A stretch of 37,450 bases of DNA from CAVOBC01 sp963693635 (GTDB taxonomy: Bacteria > Pseudomonadota > Gammaproteobacteria > Pseudomonadales > Azotimanducaceae): the NCBI GenBank assembly GCA_963693635.1, contig CAVOBC010000005.1:1-37450 (forward strand). Direction: 5' to 3'. A program made the translations under genes and the position numbers. Shown here one piece after another: positions 25,089 through 33,149 of this stretch. Under the pieces are notes generated by a model. It worked only from the letters and a program-made list of their open reading frames with translations. It did not search any database and was not told where the DNA came from. How positions within the stretch are numbered: the stretch's first letter is position 1; each line of letters begins with the position of its first letter.

Positions 25089-25134
25089 CCCGTCAGTGTA
25101 CCCGGTTGAGCGGGTATTGCGGGCGCTCGCGTGT

Positions 25135-25227
25135 GGTGCAGGGGTGCACCGCCATCTTCTGCAAGAAATGCGAGGTTTGCTTGCCGCCGCCCAAGGATTG
25201 TCAGGATGACAATTTTGGGATGGGAAC
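25135..25227 (+). repeat. intergenic palindromic repeat, copy A2
   Basis: Read on the plus strand: hairpin GGTGCAGGGGTGCACC (25135-25150), one 15-bp unit GCCATCTTCTGCAAG, then GCGAGGTTTGCTTGC and the core ATTGTCAGGATGACAAT followed by TTTGGGA. It is the shortest of three copies. It lies between lptC and lptA, with its hairpin-first orientation opposite to the operon. Confidence 0.85.
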
Positions 25228-25277
25228 CTGCCAACTCCTGTCTGGTTGCCGTCGCCCAACTGTGCCATGGGCAGCCG

Positions 25278-25904
25278 CTACTTCGGTGCGAGTTCGGATG
25301 GTAGAAGGATCGTGTGCACCCGCTGTTCGTCGTTCCCGTACAAATAGAAGCGCCCTTCGCTGAGATGGGCGCGCATGCCCGCGGCCGTGGTGCGCCCGGC
25401 GTTGTCGTCGATCAGCACCTTGTCGTCAGACTCCAGATAGTCGGTCTGGAGGAACACCGAGAGGCTTTCCGTTTGCACGTACAGGTAGCGACCGTCGGGG
25501 TTCTCCTTACGCACCAGAACGTGATTCCAGAGTTCCACGATGTCGTCGCGCTCTTTTCCGGATGCGGGTGGTGAGAGTGCGGACGATGACAGGATTCGAC
25601 CTTCTTGTGATGTAAGATTCCAGGGCAGGGGTTCGGTTTCGTCAAACAGGAGGATATCTGGGGCCAGCAATGTCGTGATGTCATTAGCGGGGAAATGCGT
25701 AAAGCGGGCCGAGGAGATGCGATGCGTGGGGCGCCCGTTGTTGTCAAATTGGGTGATGAGCGCATTGGCCATGTAGAGGTCTGGCTCATTGCCGTCAGAA
25801 GCGGCGGGAACTGACACCACTTCGTTTTGTTCGATCAGCCACGACGCAGCAATACCCAGAAAGAAGATGATCGCAACGAGTGTCAGCGCTTTGTTGGAGT
25901 TCAT
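25278..25904 (-). CDS. lptC: LPS export protein LptC
   Basis: 208 residues. LptC is a bitopic inner-membrane protein that receives lipopolysaccharide from LptB2FG and hands it to LptA. One membrane segment (about residues 6-24, LTLVAIIFFLGIAASWLI) is followed by the periplasmic LptC fold: LYMANALITQFDNNGRPTH near the start, then LLAPDILLFDE and LTSQEGRILSSS. In most gammaproteobacteria kdsC and kdsD precede lptC; here only a 139-bp spacer separates it from caxA. Confidence 0.95.
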   Translation of the reverse strand: MNSNKALTLVAIIFFLGIAASWLIEQNEVVSVPAASDGNEPDLYMANALITQFDNNGRPTHRISSARFTHFPANDITTLLAPDILLFDETEPLPWNLTSQEGRILSSSALSPPASGKERDDIVELWNHVLVRKENPDGRYLYVQTESLSVFLQTDYLESDDKVLIDDNAGRTTAAGMRAHLSEGRFYLYGNDEQRVHTILLPSELAPK

Positions 25905-26002
25905 GGCAATGGCGAGAGTCGCATGTTCTTCTGGTTGCGCAGGCGACGAGGCGTCGTCGGGGCATCATCGGCAGGGCGGGCGAGGTGGCGCTCGAACCTG
26001 AC

Positions 26003-26040
26003 CCCCAGCGATTGCCAGGATGGCAATTGCTTGGACAAAC
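26003..26040 (+). repeat. palindromic core related to repeat family A
   Basis: ATTGCCA-GGA-TGGCAAT (26011-26027) is a perfect 7-bp-arm palindrome resembling the core of repeat family A (ATTGTCA-GGA-TGACAAT), followed by TTGGACAAAC. The hairpin and 15-bp modules are missing, so this may be a solo core or a coincidental relative. It ends next to the caxA stop codon. Confidence 0.45.
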
Positions 26041-26043
26041 GAG

Positions 26044-27015
26044 CTACCCAACCTCTCCGTAATACAGGTAGCAGAGGTAGCTGCTCCAGATGACGAGCAA
26101 CAGTACGCCTTCGGCACGGCCTATTCGCGACTGCCCGGTGAGGCCGTAGGCGAACATGACCAGCATCGCGGTCAGAAGGAACATGACCGCGAAGTCCCGC
26201 CACAACACCACATCGGGCAGGTCAACCGGATAGAGCAGGCACGGCACGGCAAGGACCGCGAGAATGTTGAAGATGTTGGAGCCGACGATGTTGCCAATCG
26301 CGAGATCAGTTTGACCTTTAGTCGCGCTTGTTATGCAAACGACGAGCTCCGGCAGGCTGGTGCCGATTGCAATCACCGTGAGGCCAATGACCAGTTCGCT
26401 GACGCCGATTTGCAGGGCAATGTGCGTCGCAGCCCACACCAGCACCTCGGAGCTGATCAGCAGAAAAGCCAGCGACGCAATCGTGATCAGCACCGCACGT
26501 TGAATTGGCAGGTCTGGAATCTGCTGTATCTCTGCGAGGTCAGCCGATACCTCGAGAGGCTCGGCCTGGCTCTGTTCTGTCAACAGTCGGTACAGGAACA
26601 TGACGAGGCCGGCGATCAGGAGCAGGCCGTCCCAGCGTCCGAGGTGCAGGTCGAAGATCGTGACGCCGGCACAAAACGTTACGAAAATCAGGATGGGAAT
26701 GTCCTGACGCAGGATGTCCACGCGAAACGGCAGGGGCACAAAAAGCGCCGTGACACCGAGCACCAGGCCAATGTTGGCGATGTTGGAACCGATCGCGTTA
26801 CCGACCGCAAGGGCAGGCTCACCTTCGAGAGACGATGCGATTGCCACGAATATCTCGGGCGCGCTGGTGCCAAGGGCAACGACGGTCAGGCCGATGACCA
26901 TCGGCGACAGGTTCAGTTTGCGCGCGGTCGCTACGGAACCGATGACGAACTGATCCGCGCTCTTGAACAGAATGAGAAAGCCCAGCAATAGCGCGATGCT
27001 GTAGAGAAGCATCAT
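26044..27015 (-). CDS. CaCA-family Na+/Ca2+ exchanger (YrbG/CaxA)
   Basis: 323 residues from the ATG at 27015; a start at 27087 would add a hydrophilic extension not found in the family, which begins with a membrane segment (MLLYSIALLLGFLILFKSA). YrbG-type proteins are inner-membrane cation/calcium exchangers. The two inverted alpha-repeats are clear: VVALGTSAPEIFVA with GNAIGSNIANIGLVLG, and VIAIGTSLPELVVC with GNIVGSNIFNILAVLA. About ten membrane segments are present. Its position, divergent from the former mla operon and upstream of lptC, matches the classical neighbourhood. Confidence 0.95.
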   Translation of the reverse strand: MMLLYSIALLLGFLILFKSADQFVIGSVATARKLNLSPMVIGLTVVALGTSAPEIFVAIASSLEGEPALAVGNAIGSNIANIGLVLGVTALFVPLPFRVDILRQDIPILIFVTFCAGVTIFDLHLGRWDGLLLIAGLVMFLYRLLTEQSQAEPLEVSADLAEIQQIPDLPIQRAVLITIASLAFLLISSEVLVWAATHIALQIGVSELVIGLTVIAIGTSLPELVVCITSATKGQTDLAIGNIVGSNIFNILAVLAVPCLLYPVDLPDVVLWRDFAVMFLLTAMLVMFAYGLTGQSRIGRAEGVLLLVIWSSYLCYLYYGEVG

Positions 27016-27217
27016 AGGGAGGGGGTGGTGGTCGGCAGAATGTGGCCGGGTATTTAATGTGGAATGACTGACCATTGCAAGGCGCATTGGCGGCTATTAT
27101 GAGCCGGAAATGCAGGCAAAACGTGGAGGGTCGCTGTCGTGGACAGTTGACGGTAATCGGCACGTCGGATGAATTCGCGTACAGTTTTTGGCCATCTATG
27201 TTCCGAGTGACCGATTC

Positions 27218-27336
27218 TTGGCACCGCCTATTATTGAATTGGAAAAGGTCCGTTTTCGCTGTGGTGGCCGCCAGATATTCGAGGATGTCTCGATTCGCGT
27301 GCCGGCGGCCTGGCCGAAATCCTGAAGTTTCAGTAA
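27218..27336 (+). pseudogene. mla operon deletion scar (mlaF start joined to mlaB end)
   Basis: From a TTG at 27218 the translation reads APPIIELEKVRFRCGG and RQIFEDVSIRVPA, the first strands of an ABC ATPase as in MlaF, and then stops at 27323-27325 without Walker A. In the next frame, from 27307, GLAEILKFQ ends in TAA (27334-27336), which resembles the end of a STAS-domain protein such as MlaB. The order caxA, mlaF(start), mlaB(end), ibaG matches the usual divergent caxA and mlaFEDCB-ibaG arrangement. The simplest reading is one deletion removing most of mlaF, mlaE, mlaD, mlaC and most of mlaB. The MlaF match is strong; the MlaB match rests on nine residues and position. The 269 bp from 27337 to ibaG hold no recognised gene. 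Confidence 0.7.
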
Positions 27337-27605
27337 CCCCCACGCTGCGGATTGCCACTCGGCCTGATTTCGGAGTCTGCGCGGCTGGGAACTGTGCGTG
27401 CCGAAGGATTGTGGCCCATCGCGCAGGCGTTGAGCGGCGGCGCCAAACGCGAGGATTTGCGATCAGACAGGAACTGTTCCTGTCTTTGTCAAGGTCGCGC
27501 CGGCAGCCCACGGTTTGCAGTCATCGCGAATAGTCCGCAGATGGCCGTGCGCGATACCGCGTACGGGACATTTCCTTTAATATGCCGGGTTTTGCGGTGG
27601 TGAAC

Positions 27606-27833
27606 ATGGATCTCCAGGCGATCAAAGCGGCCCTCGAAGCAGGTTTGCCAGACTGTATGATCGAAGTGGAAGCGGACGGAAACAAACTCGGCGTCACGGC
27701 GGTCGGCGAGGTGTTTGCGGGCAAGAGTCGGGTTGCCCGACAACAGGTAATTTACGGTCTCTTAAACGCGTGGATCAGTTCTGGCGAAGTGCATGCGGTC
27801 ATCATGAAGACCCAGACGCCAGATGAAGCGTGA
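27606..27833 (+). CDS. ibaG: BolA-family protein IbaG
   Basis: 75 residues from the ATG at 27606, with GGTGG about 7 bp upstream; an ATG at 27582 would add eight residues. IbaG is a BolA-like partner of monothiol glutaredoxins in iron-sulfur and acid-stress physiology. The motif GEVFAGKSRVARQQVIYGLL, with HAVIMKTQTPDE at the end, is diagnostic. It is normally the last gene of mlaFEDCB-ibaG and is followed by murA, as here. The rest of that operon appears deleted. Confidence 0.93.
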   Translation: MDLQAIKAALEAGLPDCMIEVEADGNKLGVTAVGEVFAGKSRVARQQVIYGLLNAWISSGEVHAVIMKTQTPDEA

Positions 27834-27915
27834 ATCCAAAGAGGCGAAAAACATGAGGTTGCTCCCATGAAGGCGTTGCCCGGGGACGAGGTGTGGCAGC
27901 AATCGGAGAACCCCC

Positions 27916-29190
27916 ATGGATAAGCTGAAGATTAATGGCGGTACGCAACTCCGGGGCGAGTTGCGCATATCCGGGGCCAAAAACTCGGCAGTCACGATCC
28001 TTGCGGCGAGCCTGCTGGCCAATGGGCCCGTTACGATTAGCAACGTGCCTCACCTGCGTGATATCACCACGATGATAGAGCTGTTGGGGACGTTGGGCGT
28101 CGGTGTCGTCATCGACGAGACCATGAGTATCGAGATTCACGCCAACACGATTAACGAATTCCGTGCACCCTATGATCTCGTCAAGACCATGCGTGCGTCG
28201 TTTCTGGTGCTCGGACCCATGCTCGCTCATTACGGTCGGGCGGAGGTGTCGTTGCCGGGGGGCTGCGCGATCGGACCGCGGCCTGTGGACCAGCATCTGC
28301 GCGGACTGGAGGCGTTGGGTGCTGTCATCGAGATGGACGAGGGTTACGTCAAGGCGAAGGTTGATGGCCGTTTGCGGGGCGCTCACCACATCTTTGACGT
28401 CAGTACCGTGGGCGGGACCGAGCACATCATGATGGCAGCGACGCTCGCAGACGGGCAGACGACATTGGAAAACTGCGCGCGTGAACCGGAAATCGTCGAT
28501 CTGGCCCAGTGTCTGAATCAGATGGGTGCCGATGTCACGGGCCAGGGTACCGATACGATCGTCATCAATGGCGTCGAGTCTCTGCATGGCTGCAATCATC
28601 GGGTGATCCCCGATCGAGTGGAAACCGGCACCTACCTGATTGCTGCGGCGGCGACCGGTGGCCGGGTCAAGGTCAAAGACACGCGTACGGATCATCTGGA
28701 GGTTGTGCTCTCGAAGCTTGAGGAAGCGGGTGCAGACCTGACCTGCGGTGATGATTTCATCGAGCTCGACATGGGTGGGCGACGACCGAAGGCTGTCTCG
28801 ATTGTCACTGCGCCGTACCCGGCCTTTCCGACGGACTTGCAGGCGCAGATGATCGCCATGAACTCGATTGCCGAGGGAACGGCAACGGTCAAAGAGACGA
28901 TCTTTGAGAACCGATTCATGCATGTTCATGAGATGAATCGGATGGGCGCAAAGATCCGGCTCGAAGGCAACAACACGACTGCGATCGTCGAGGGCGTGCC
29001 AAAGCTGACCGGAGCGCCGGTCATGGCGAACGATCTGCGGGCTTCAGTCAGCCTTGTCATCGCGGGCCTTCTGGCTGAAGGCGAGACGACGGTTGACCGC
29101 ATCTATCACATCGATCGGGGCTACGAGCAGGTTGAAGAGAAAATGCGGTCGCTCGGAGCCGATATACGCCGGGTGCCGTCCAGTCGGTAG
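27916..29190 (+). CDS. murA: UDP-GlcNAc 1-carboxyvinyltransferase
   Basis: 424 residues. MurA performs the first committed step of peptidoglycan synthesis, transferring enolpyruvate from PEP to UDP-GlcNAc, and is the target of fosfomycin. Lys22 (SGAKNSAV) and the fosfomycin-sensitive Cys117 (LPGGCAIGPRPVDQHL) are present, so no natural target-based resistance is indicated. The C-terminal signature is VTAPYPAFPTDLQAQMIAM. It lies 82 bp after ibaG and 26 bp before hisD. Confidence 0.98.
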   Translation: MDKLKINGGTQLRGELRISGAKNSAVTILAASLLANGPVTISNVPHLRDITTMIELLGTLGVGVVIDETMSIEIHANTINEFRAPYDLVKTMRASFLVLGPMLAHYGRAEVSLPGGCAIGPRPVDQHLRGLEALGAVIEMDEGYVKAKVDGRLRGAHHIFDVSTVGGTEHIMMAATLADGQTTLENCAREPEIVDLAQCLNQMGADVTGQGTDTIVINGVESLHGCNHRVIPDRVETGTYLIAAAATGGRVKVKDTRTDHLEVVLSKLEEAGADLTCGDDFIELDMGGRRPKAVSIVTAPYPAFPTDLQAQMIAMNSIAEGTATVKETIFENRFMHVHEMNRMGAKIRLEGNNTTAIVEGVPKLTGAPVMANDLRASVSLVIAGLLAEGETTVDRIYHIDRGYEQVEEKMRSLGADIRRVPSSR

Positions 29191-29216
29191 GGGCAGCGCC
29201 TCCGGAGGAACAACCC

Positions 29217-30527
29217 ATGGTATCAGTACGCCGTCTGTCGCATCGGTCTTCAGACTTTGAGGACGTGTTTCGCCGCTTTGTCGCTGTGAACAACGAGCAG
29301 GATCCGTCAGTGGCTGAGCAAGTCAGGCAGATCATCGCGGCGGTCCGTGAATCCGGGGATGCTGCTGTGCTCGACCTCACGCGCCGGTTCGACGACCCCG
29401 ACGCCGTGTCGGTCGCCGCACTTGAGGTTCCGCAAGACGAGTGGTCGCGTGCGCAGGACGCGTGCGATCCGCTCGTACTGGATGCCCTTCGCCAGAGCCA
29501 TGAACAGGTGCGGCGTTATCATGAACAACAAAAGTCGTGCATCGCAGACGACTGGGAGATGACCGACCCCCACGGCAATCGTTTGGGTCAGCGCGTCAGG
29601 GGCATGGAGCGGGTGGGCATCTATGCGCCTGGTGGCAAGGCGTCCTATCCGTCGACGGTCATCATGACTGCGGTCCCGGCACGGGTGGCTGGCGTGGGGG
29701 AGATCGTACTCACGGTGCCGGCGCCCGGTGGCAACATCAGTCCGTTGATCCTGGTCGCGGCGGAACTCGCAGGCGTCAACCGTGTATTCAAAGTCGGTGG
29801 CGCACAGGCAATTGCCGCGCTCGCGTACGGTACGGAGACCATTCCCAAGGTCGACAAGATTGTTGGGCCGGGCAATATTTTTGTGGCGACGGCCAAGGGC
29901 CAGGTGTTTGGCCAGGTAGGCATCGATATGATCGCCGGCCCATCGGAAGTTGTGGTCATCGCCGATGGAGCCGCGAATGTCGACTGGCTCGTTATGGACC
30001 TTTTTGCGCAGGCGGAACACGACGAATTGGCACGGGCGATACTGATTTCGCCAGAAAAATCTCTGCTTGATGCGGTTTCAAGCCGGATTGATTCGACCCT
30101 GGCGGGCATGCGCCGCACGGCCATCATCGAGGCGTCCATGGGTGGCAGCGGCGCACTCATCGAGGCGCGGGATCTGGCGCACGCGGCTGAACTCAGCAAT
30201 CTGATTGCTCCGGAGCACCTTGAGATTGCGACCGTGGATCCGGAATCGTTGCTCGATTCCATTACCCACGCTGGCGCCATTTTCCTTGGCGAGAATTGCG
30301 CCGAGGTGATAGGTGACTATTCGGCCGGGCCGAGTCATGTTCTGCCAACAGCGGGTACGGCGCGCTTCGCATCGCCCCTCGGCGTGCCTGACTTCCAGGT
30401 CAGAAGCTCGGTGTTGCGCTGCTCTCCGGCGGGATCAGTCGCGCTCTCGCGCACCGCCGCGATTCTCGCTCGCGAGGAGGGACTCGAAGCCCACGCCGCG
30501 GCTGCCGACTTCCGCTGTAAGGGCTGA
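29217..30527 (+). CDS. hisD: histidinol dehydrogenase
   Basis: 436 residues from the ATG at 29217 with GGAGG at 29203-29207. HisD oxidises L-histidinol to histidine in two NAD-dependent steps. Signatures visible: GIYAPGGKASYPSTVIM, VGPGNIFVATAKG with IDMIAGPSEVVVIAD, the zinc-ligand region FAQAEHDELA, the catalytic Glu-His in LIAPEHLEI, and EGLEAHAAA near the C-terminus. In many relatives hisG lies between murA and hisD; here it is missing and no other his gene follows. Confidence 0.98.
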   Translation: MVSVRRLSHRSSDFEDVFRRFVAVNNEQDPSVAEQVRQIIAAVRESGDAAVLDLTRRFDDPDAVSVAALEVPQDEWSRAQDACDPLVLDALRQSHEQVRRYHEQQKSCIADDWEMTDPHGNRLGQRVRGMERVGIYAPGGKASYPSTVIMTAVPARVAGVGEIVLTVPAPGGNISPLILVAAELAGVNRVFKVGGAQAIAALAYGTETIPKVDKIVGPGNIFVATAKGQVFGQVGIDMIAGPSEVVVIADGAANVDWLVMDLFAQAEHDELARAILISPEKSLLDAVSSRIDSTLAGMRRTAIIEASMGGSGALIEARDLAHAAELSNLIAPEHLEIATVDPESLLDSITHAGAIFLGENCAEVIGDYSAGPSHVLPTAGTARFASPLGVPDFQVRSSVLRCSPAGSVALSRTAAILAREEGLEAHAAAADFRCKG

Positions 30528-30530
30528 TCG

Positions 30531-31634
30531 ATGGGCAATCGTGGCCCTTTGGTCGCCTATCAGGTCTGCCTCGACGCCGGAGAGATCCAACCGGATGCTG
30601 CGCAGGAATCGGCGGTTCGTGAACTGCAGCGACTGTATGTAGACCTCGAACGTACGGGTGCAGGCACGGGCCAGTCGTGGCTGGCGCGGCTCCTCCGGCG
30701 GCCCGCCCCGGCGCCAACTGTTCAAGGTCTGTATCTTTGGGGTGGCGTAGGTCGCGGCAAGACCTTCCTGATGGATTTGTTTTTCGAGACGCTGCCGGGG
30801 ACACGGAAGCTGCGTCTTCACTTTCACCGTTTTATGCGACGGGTGCACCGCGAGCTGGTGGCGTTGCAGGGCACGCCGAACCCGTTGAAGGCCGTTGCCG
30901 ACAGCTTTGCGGCGGATGCAGACGTGATCTGCTTTGATGAGTTCTTTGTAAGTGACATCACTGACGCGATGATTCTTGGCGGGCTGCTCGACGCGCTCTT
31001 TGCGCACGGTGTGGTGCTGGTTGCGACGTCCAACATTCCCCCTGACGGACTCTACAAAGATGGTTTGCAGCGCAGCAAATTCTTGCCTGCGATCGATCTC
31101 CTGAACCGGCGAACGAATGTTCTGAATGTTGATGGTAATGTCGACTACCGCCTGCGGGCGCTGGAGTCGGCAGCCCTTTATCACCAGCCGCTGTCAACAG
31201 AGGCGGAAGCGAACCTGGCACTGAGCTTTCGGCAACTCGCACCTGACGCCGGTGAGGAGGGTGTCTCGCTGGAAATCGAGGGTCGCGAGATCGCGAGCAA
31301 ATGGTGCGCAGATGGTGTGGTCTGGTTTGATTTTGGTGCGGTGTGTGATGGACCGAGGAGCCAGAACGACTACATTGAGCTGGCACGCCTGTTCCAAACG
31401 GTGCTCATCAGCAACGTGCCGGTACTTGGTGTCGACATCGAGGATCAGGCACGGCGCTTCATCAGTTTGATAGACGAGTTTTATGATCGAAACGTAAAGC
31501 TCGTGCTTTCTGCAGCGGTGCCGATCGAGGACTTGTATACCGGTGCCAGGCTGTCGTTCGAGTTTGAGCGCACGATGAGCAGGCTGCGCGAGATGCAATC
31601 ACACGACTATTTGGCGCGCCAGCATCTTGCATGA
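30531..31634 (+). CDS. zapE: cell division ATPase ZapE
   Basis: 367 residues, starting three bases after the hisD stop. ZapE is an AAA-type ATPase that associates with the Z-ring under stress and has been linked to ubiquinone synthesis and envelope homeostasis. Walker A is GGVGRGKT (71-78) and Walker B is VICFDEFFVSD (Asp136, Glu137). The sensor region has VLVATSNIPPDGLYKDGLQR. The AFG1-like C-terminus includes RRFISLIDEFYDRNVKLV. Confidence 0.95.
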   Translation: MGNRGPLVAYQVCLDAGEIQPDAAQESAVRELQRLYVDLERTGAGTGQSWLARLLRRPAPAPTVQGLYLWGGVGRGKTFLMDLFFETLPGTRKLRLHFHRFMRRVHRELVALQGTPNPLKAVADSFAADADVICFDEFFVSDITDAMILGGLLDALFAHGVVLVATSNIPPDGLYKDGLQRSKFLPAIDLLNRRTNVLNVDGNVDYRLRALESAALYHQPLSTEAEANLALSFRQLAPDAGEEGVSLEIEGREIASKWCADGVVWFDFGAVCDGPRSQNDYIELARLFQTVLISNVPVLGVDIEDQARRFISLIDEFYDRNVKLVLSAAVPIEDLYTGARLSFEFERTMSRLREMQSHDYLARQHLA

Positions 31635-31869
31635 TGAATGTCTGCTGTGCCGCGACGAGTTAGACTCGACCTTGGGCGCTGGCCTGACGAGAGCAGAAGT
31701 GGATGAAAAACAGGGGCGTTTGGCGTTTTGAGGATGGCCAACCCGCCGACCAGACGGCGTGCTACCCGCTTGCGTCTGCCTGGTGTGGCCGGTAAGATGC
31801 GGCCTCCCGAAATCGGGCCGTGAAGCAGCGGTCTGATCGCGGGGTTAGACGTCATATGAGGTTGCTCTT
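31635..31869. other. zapE-rplM spacer, left part
   Basis: No convincing gene seen. The whole zapE-rplM gap is 555 bp and includes the 12-bp minisatellite that begins at 31870. It should also contain the rplM-rpsI promoter, for which I found no good -35/-10 pair; a TTGACA at 32039 lacks a matching -10. Confidence 0.4.
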
Positions 31870-31977
31870 GACCCAAGAAGTGACCCAAGAAGTGACCCAA
31901 GAAGTGACCCAAGAAGTGACCCAAGAAGTGACCCAAGAAGTGACCCAAGAAGTGACCCAAGAAGTGACCCAAGAAGT
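31870..31977. repeat. 12-bp minisatellite, nine perfect copies
   Basis: GACCCAAGAAGT is repeated nine times without a mismatch (108 bp), then GACCC begins a broken tenth unit. All copies are identical, which points to recent expansion or ongoing homogenisation. Because 12 is a multiple of three, long frames open through it on both strands (repeats of TQEV, SWVT and GHFL); I regard these as by-products. It lies about 210 bp before rplM. Confidence 0.95.
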
Positions 31978-32189
31978 GACCCGCGAGTATTTCTTTAGAT
32001 CATCTTCCGCAGATCGCAGGTTATAGGCTCCACGGGCGTTGACACACGATGGGGTCCCACAAAGCACAAGAGTGCAGCCTGTTAATCGTCGCAGCAGGGC
32101 CAGGCCAGCAATCGAGCCAGAGCAGCGATCGAGCTAAACCGACAATTGTGTGGACCATTGCGCCAGACAGGCAAAACTAAGAGACCGTG

Positions 32190-32636
32190 ATGAAGACCGT
32201 TAGTTTTAACAAAGAAAATACCGAGCATCTCTGGTATGTGATCGATGCCCAGAACGTTGTTCTCGGCCGCATGGCGACGGAGATTGCCAACCGGTTGCGC
32301 GGCAAGCACAAGCCCGAGTTTACCCCCCACGCTGATACCGGTGACTTTGTCATCGTCATCAACGCTGACAAGGTCAAAGTCACAGGTCGCAAGGAGACCG
32401 ACAAGATCTACTACCGGTATTCGGGTTATCCGGGTGGTATGAAGTCGCGTACATTCGGCGATCTTCGTGCGTCGATACCGGCGCGCGCCATTCACCTTGC
32501 GGTTCGCGGTATGCTGCCGAAGAACCGATTGAGCAGGGCTCTGCTCAAGAAGCTGAAAGTGTATGGCGGGGAAAGCCATCCGCACGAAGCCCAACAACCC
32601 ATTCCTCTGGCCGTTCAGGGCCGGACAACCGCTTAA
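32190..32636 (+). CDS. rplM: 50S ribosomal protein L13
   Basis: 148 residues from the ATG at 32190; the GTG just before it is less likely because L13 begins MKT. It shows the L13 signatures WYVIDAQNVVLGRMAT, RLRGKHKPEFTPHADTGDFV and VRGMLPKNRLSRALLKKLKV. L13 is an early-binding 50S protein. It is the first gene of rplM-rpsI, which in many bacteria is controlled by a structured leader bound by L13; no such element was identified here. Confidence 0.98.
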   Translation: MKTVSFNKENTEHLWYVIDAQNVVLGRMATEIANRLRGKHKPEFTPHADTGDFVIVINADKVKVTGRKETDKIYYRYSGYPGGMKSRTFGDLRASIPARAIHLAVRGMLPKNRLSRALLKKLKVYGGESHPHEAQQPIPLAVQGRTTA

Positions 32637-32653
32637 CTGGAGACGCCGCACGC

Positions 32654-33040
32654 ATGGCACAGCATTACGGAACCGGACGCAGGAAGTCCGCTCGGGCCAG
32701 AGTCTTTATGACTCCGGGAGATGGCAACATCTCGGTCAATGATCGCCCGTTGGACGTCTACTTTGGTCGCGAGACTGCCCGCATGATCGTTCGCCAACCG
32801 CTCGAACTGGCCGAGTTGACCGACAAGTTTGACATTGCGGTTACGGTCGTCGGTGGGGGTGGTTCTGGCCAGGCAGGCGCGATTCGCCATGGCATCACCC
32901 GGGCCTTGATGGAATACGACGAGAGCCTGCGCCCAACGCTCCGGCGGGCCGGTTTCGTGACCCGTGATGCACGCGTTGTTGAGCGGAAAAAAGTCGGTCT
33001 TCGCAAGGCTCGCAAGCGCCCTCAGTACTCCAAGCGATAG
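32654..33040 (+). CDS. rpsI: 30S ribosomal protein S9
   Basis: 128 residues, 17 bp after rplM. S9 sits in the head of the 30S subunit and its C-terminal tail reaches the P-site tRNA. Signatures: YGTGRRKSARARVFMTPG at the start, then GGGGSGQAGAIRHGITRAL. The conserved basic tail RKRPQYSKR is intact. Confidence 0.98.
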   Translation: MAQHYGTGRRKSARARVFMTPGDGNISVNDRPLDVYFGRETARMIVRQPLELAELTDKFDIAVTVVGGGGSGQAGAIRHGITRALMEYDESLRPTLRRAGFVTRDARVVERKKVGLRKARKRPQYSKR

Positions 33041-33060
33041 TCGCTGGCACGACCGATGCC

Positions 33061-33081
33061 GCCGTCCCATCGCGGGACGGC
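33061..33081 (+). terminator. hairpin between rpsI and petA
   Basis: GCCGTCCC/GGGACGGC form a perfect 8-bp stem around a 5-nt loop, 20 bp after rpsI. No T-run follows, so it may be an imperfect terminator or an mRNA-stabilising stem. TAGAAT at 33087-33092, preceded by TGTGG, could be an extended -10 for petA. Confidence 0.45.
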
Positions 33082-33149
33082 TGTGGTAGAATCGCGGCCG
33101 CGCAGCGGCGAGCGTTTGCGTTTTGAACAGTAGTTAATCGGAGTAGCTA

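Noticed and set aside
27147..27175. Promoter-like TTGACG with a 17-bp spaced TGAATT upstream of the mla scar
   Set aside because: The -10 matches the consensus at only about half its positions; too weak to annotate, although a relic mla-ibaG promoter here is plausible.
27337..27605. Frames between the mla scar and ibaG as further mla remnants
   Set aside because: No stretch resembling MlaC, MlaD or MlaE could be recognised in any forward frame.
27853..31867. Shared 12-mer ATGAGGTTGCTC at 27853 and 31856
   Set aside because: The match does not extend beyond about 12 bp and has no common context; treated as chance.
31870..31977. Possible CRISPR array
   Set aside because: Units are 12 bp with no unique spacers and no cas genes nearby; it is a minisatellite.
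31820..32026. 68-codon frame containing the TQEV repeats
   Set aside because: It stays open only because the repeat period is a multiple of three; both strands are open through it and no ribosome binding site or folded sequence flanks it.
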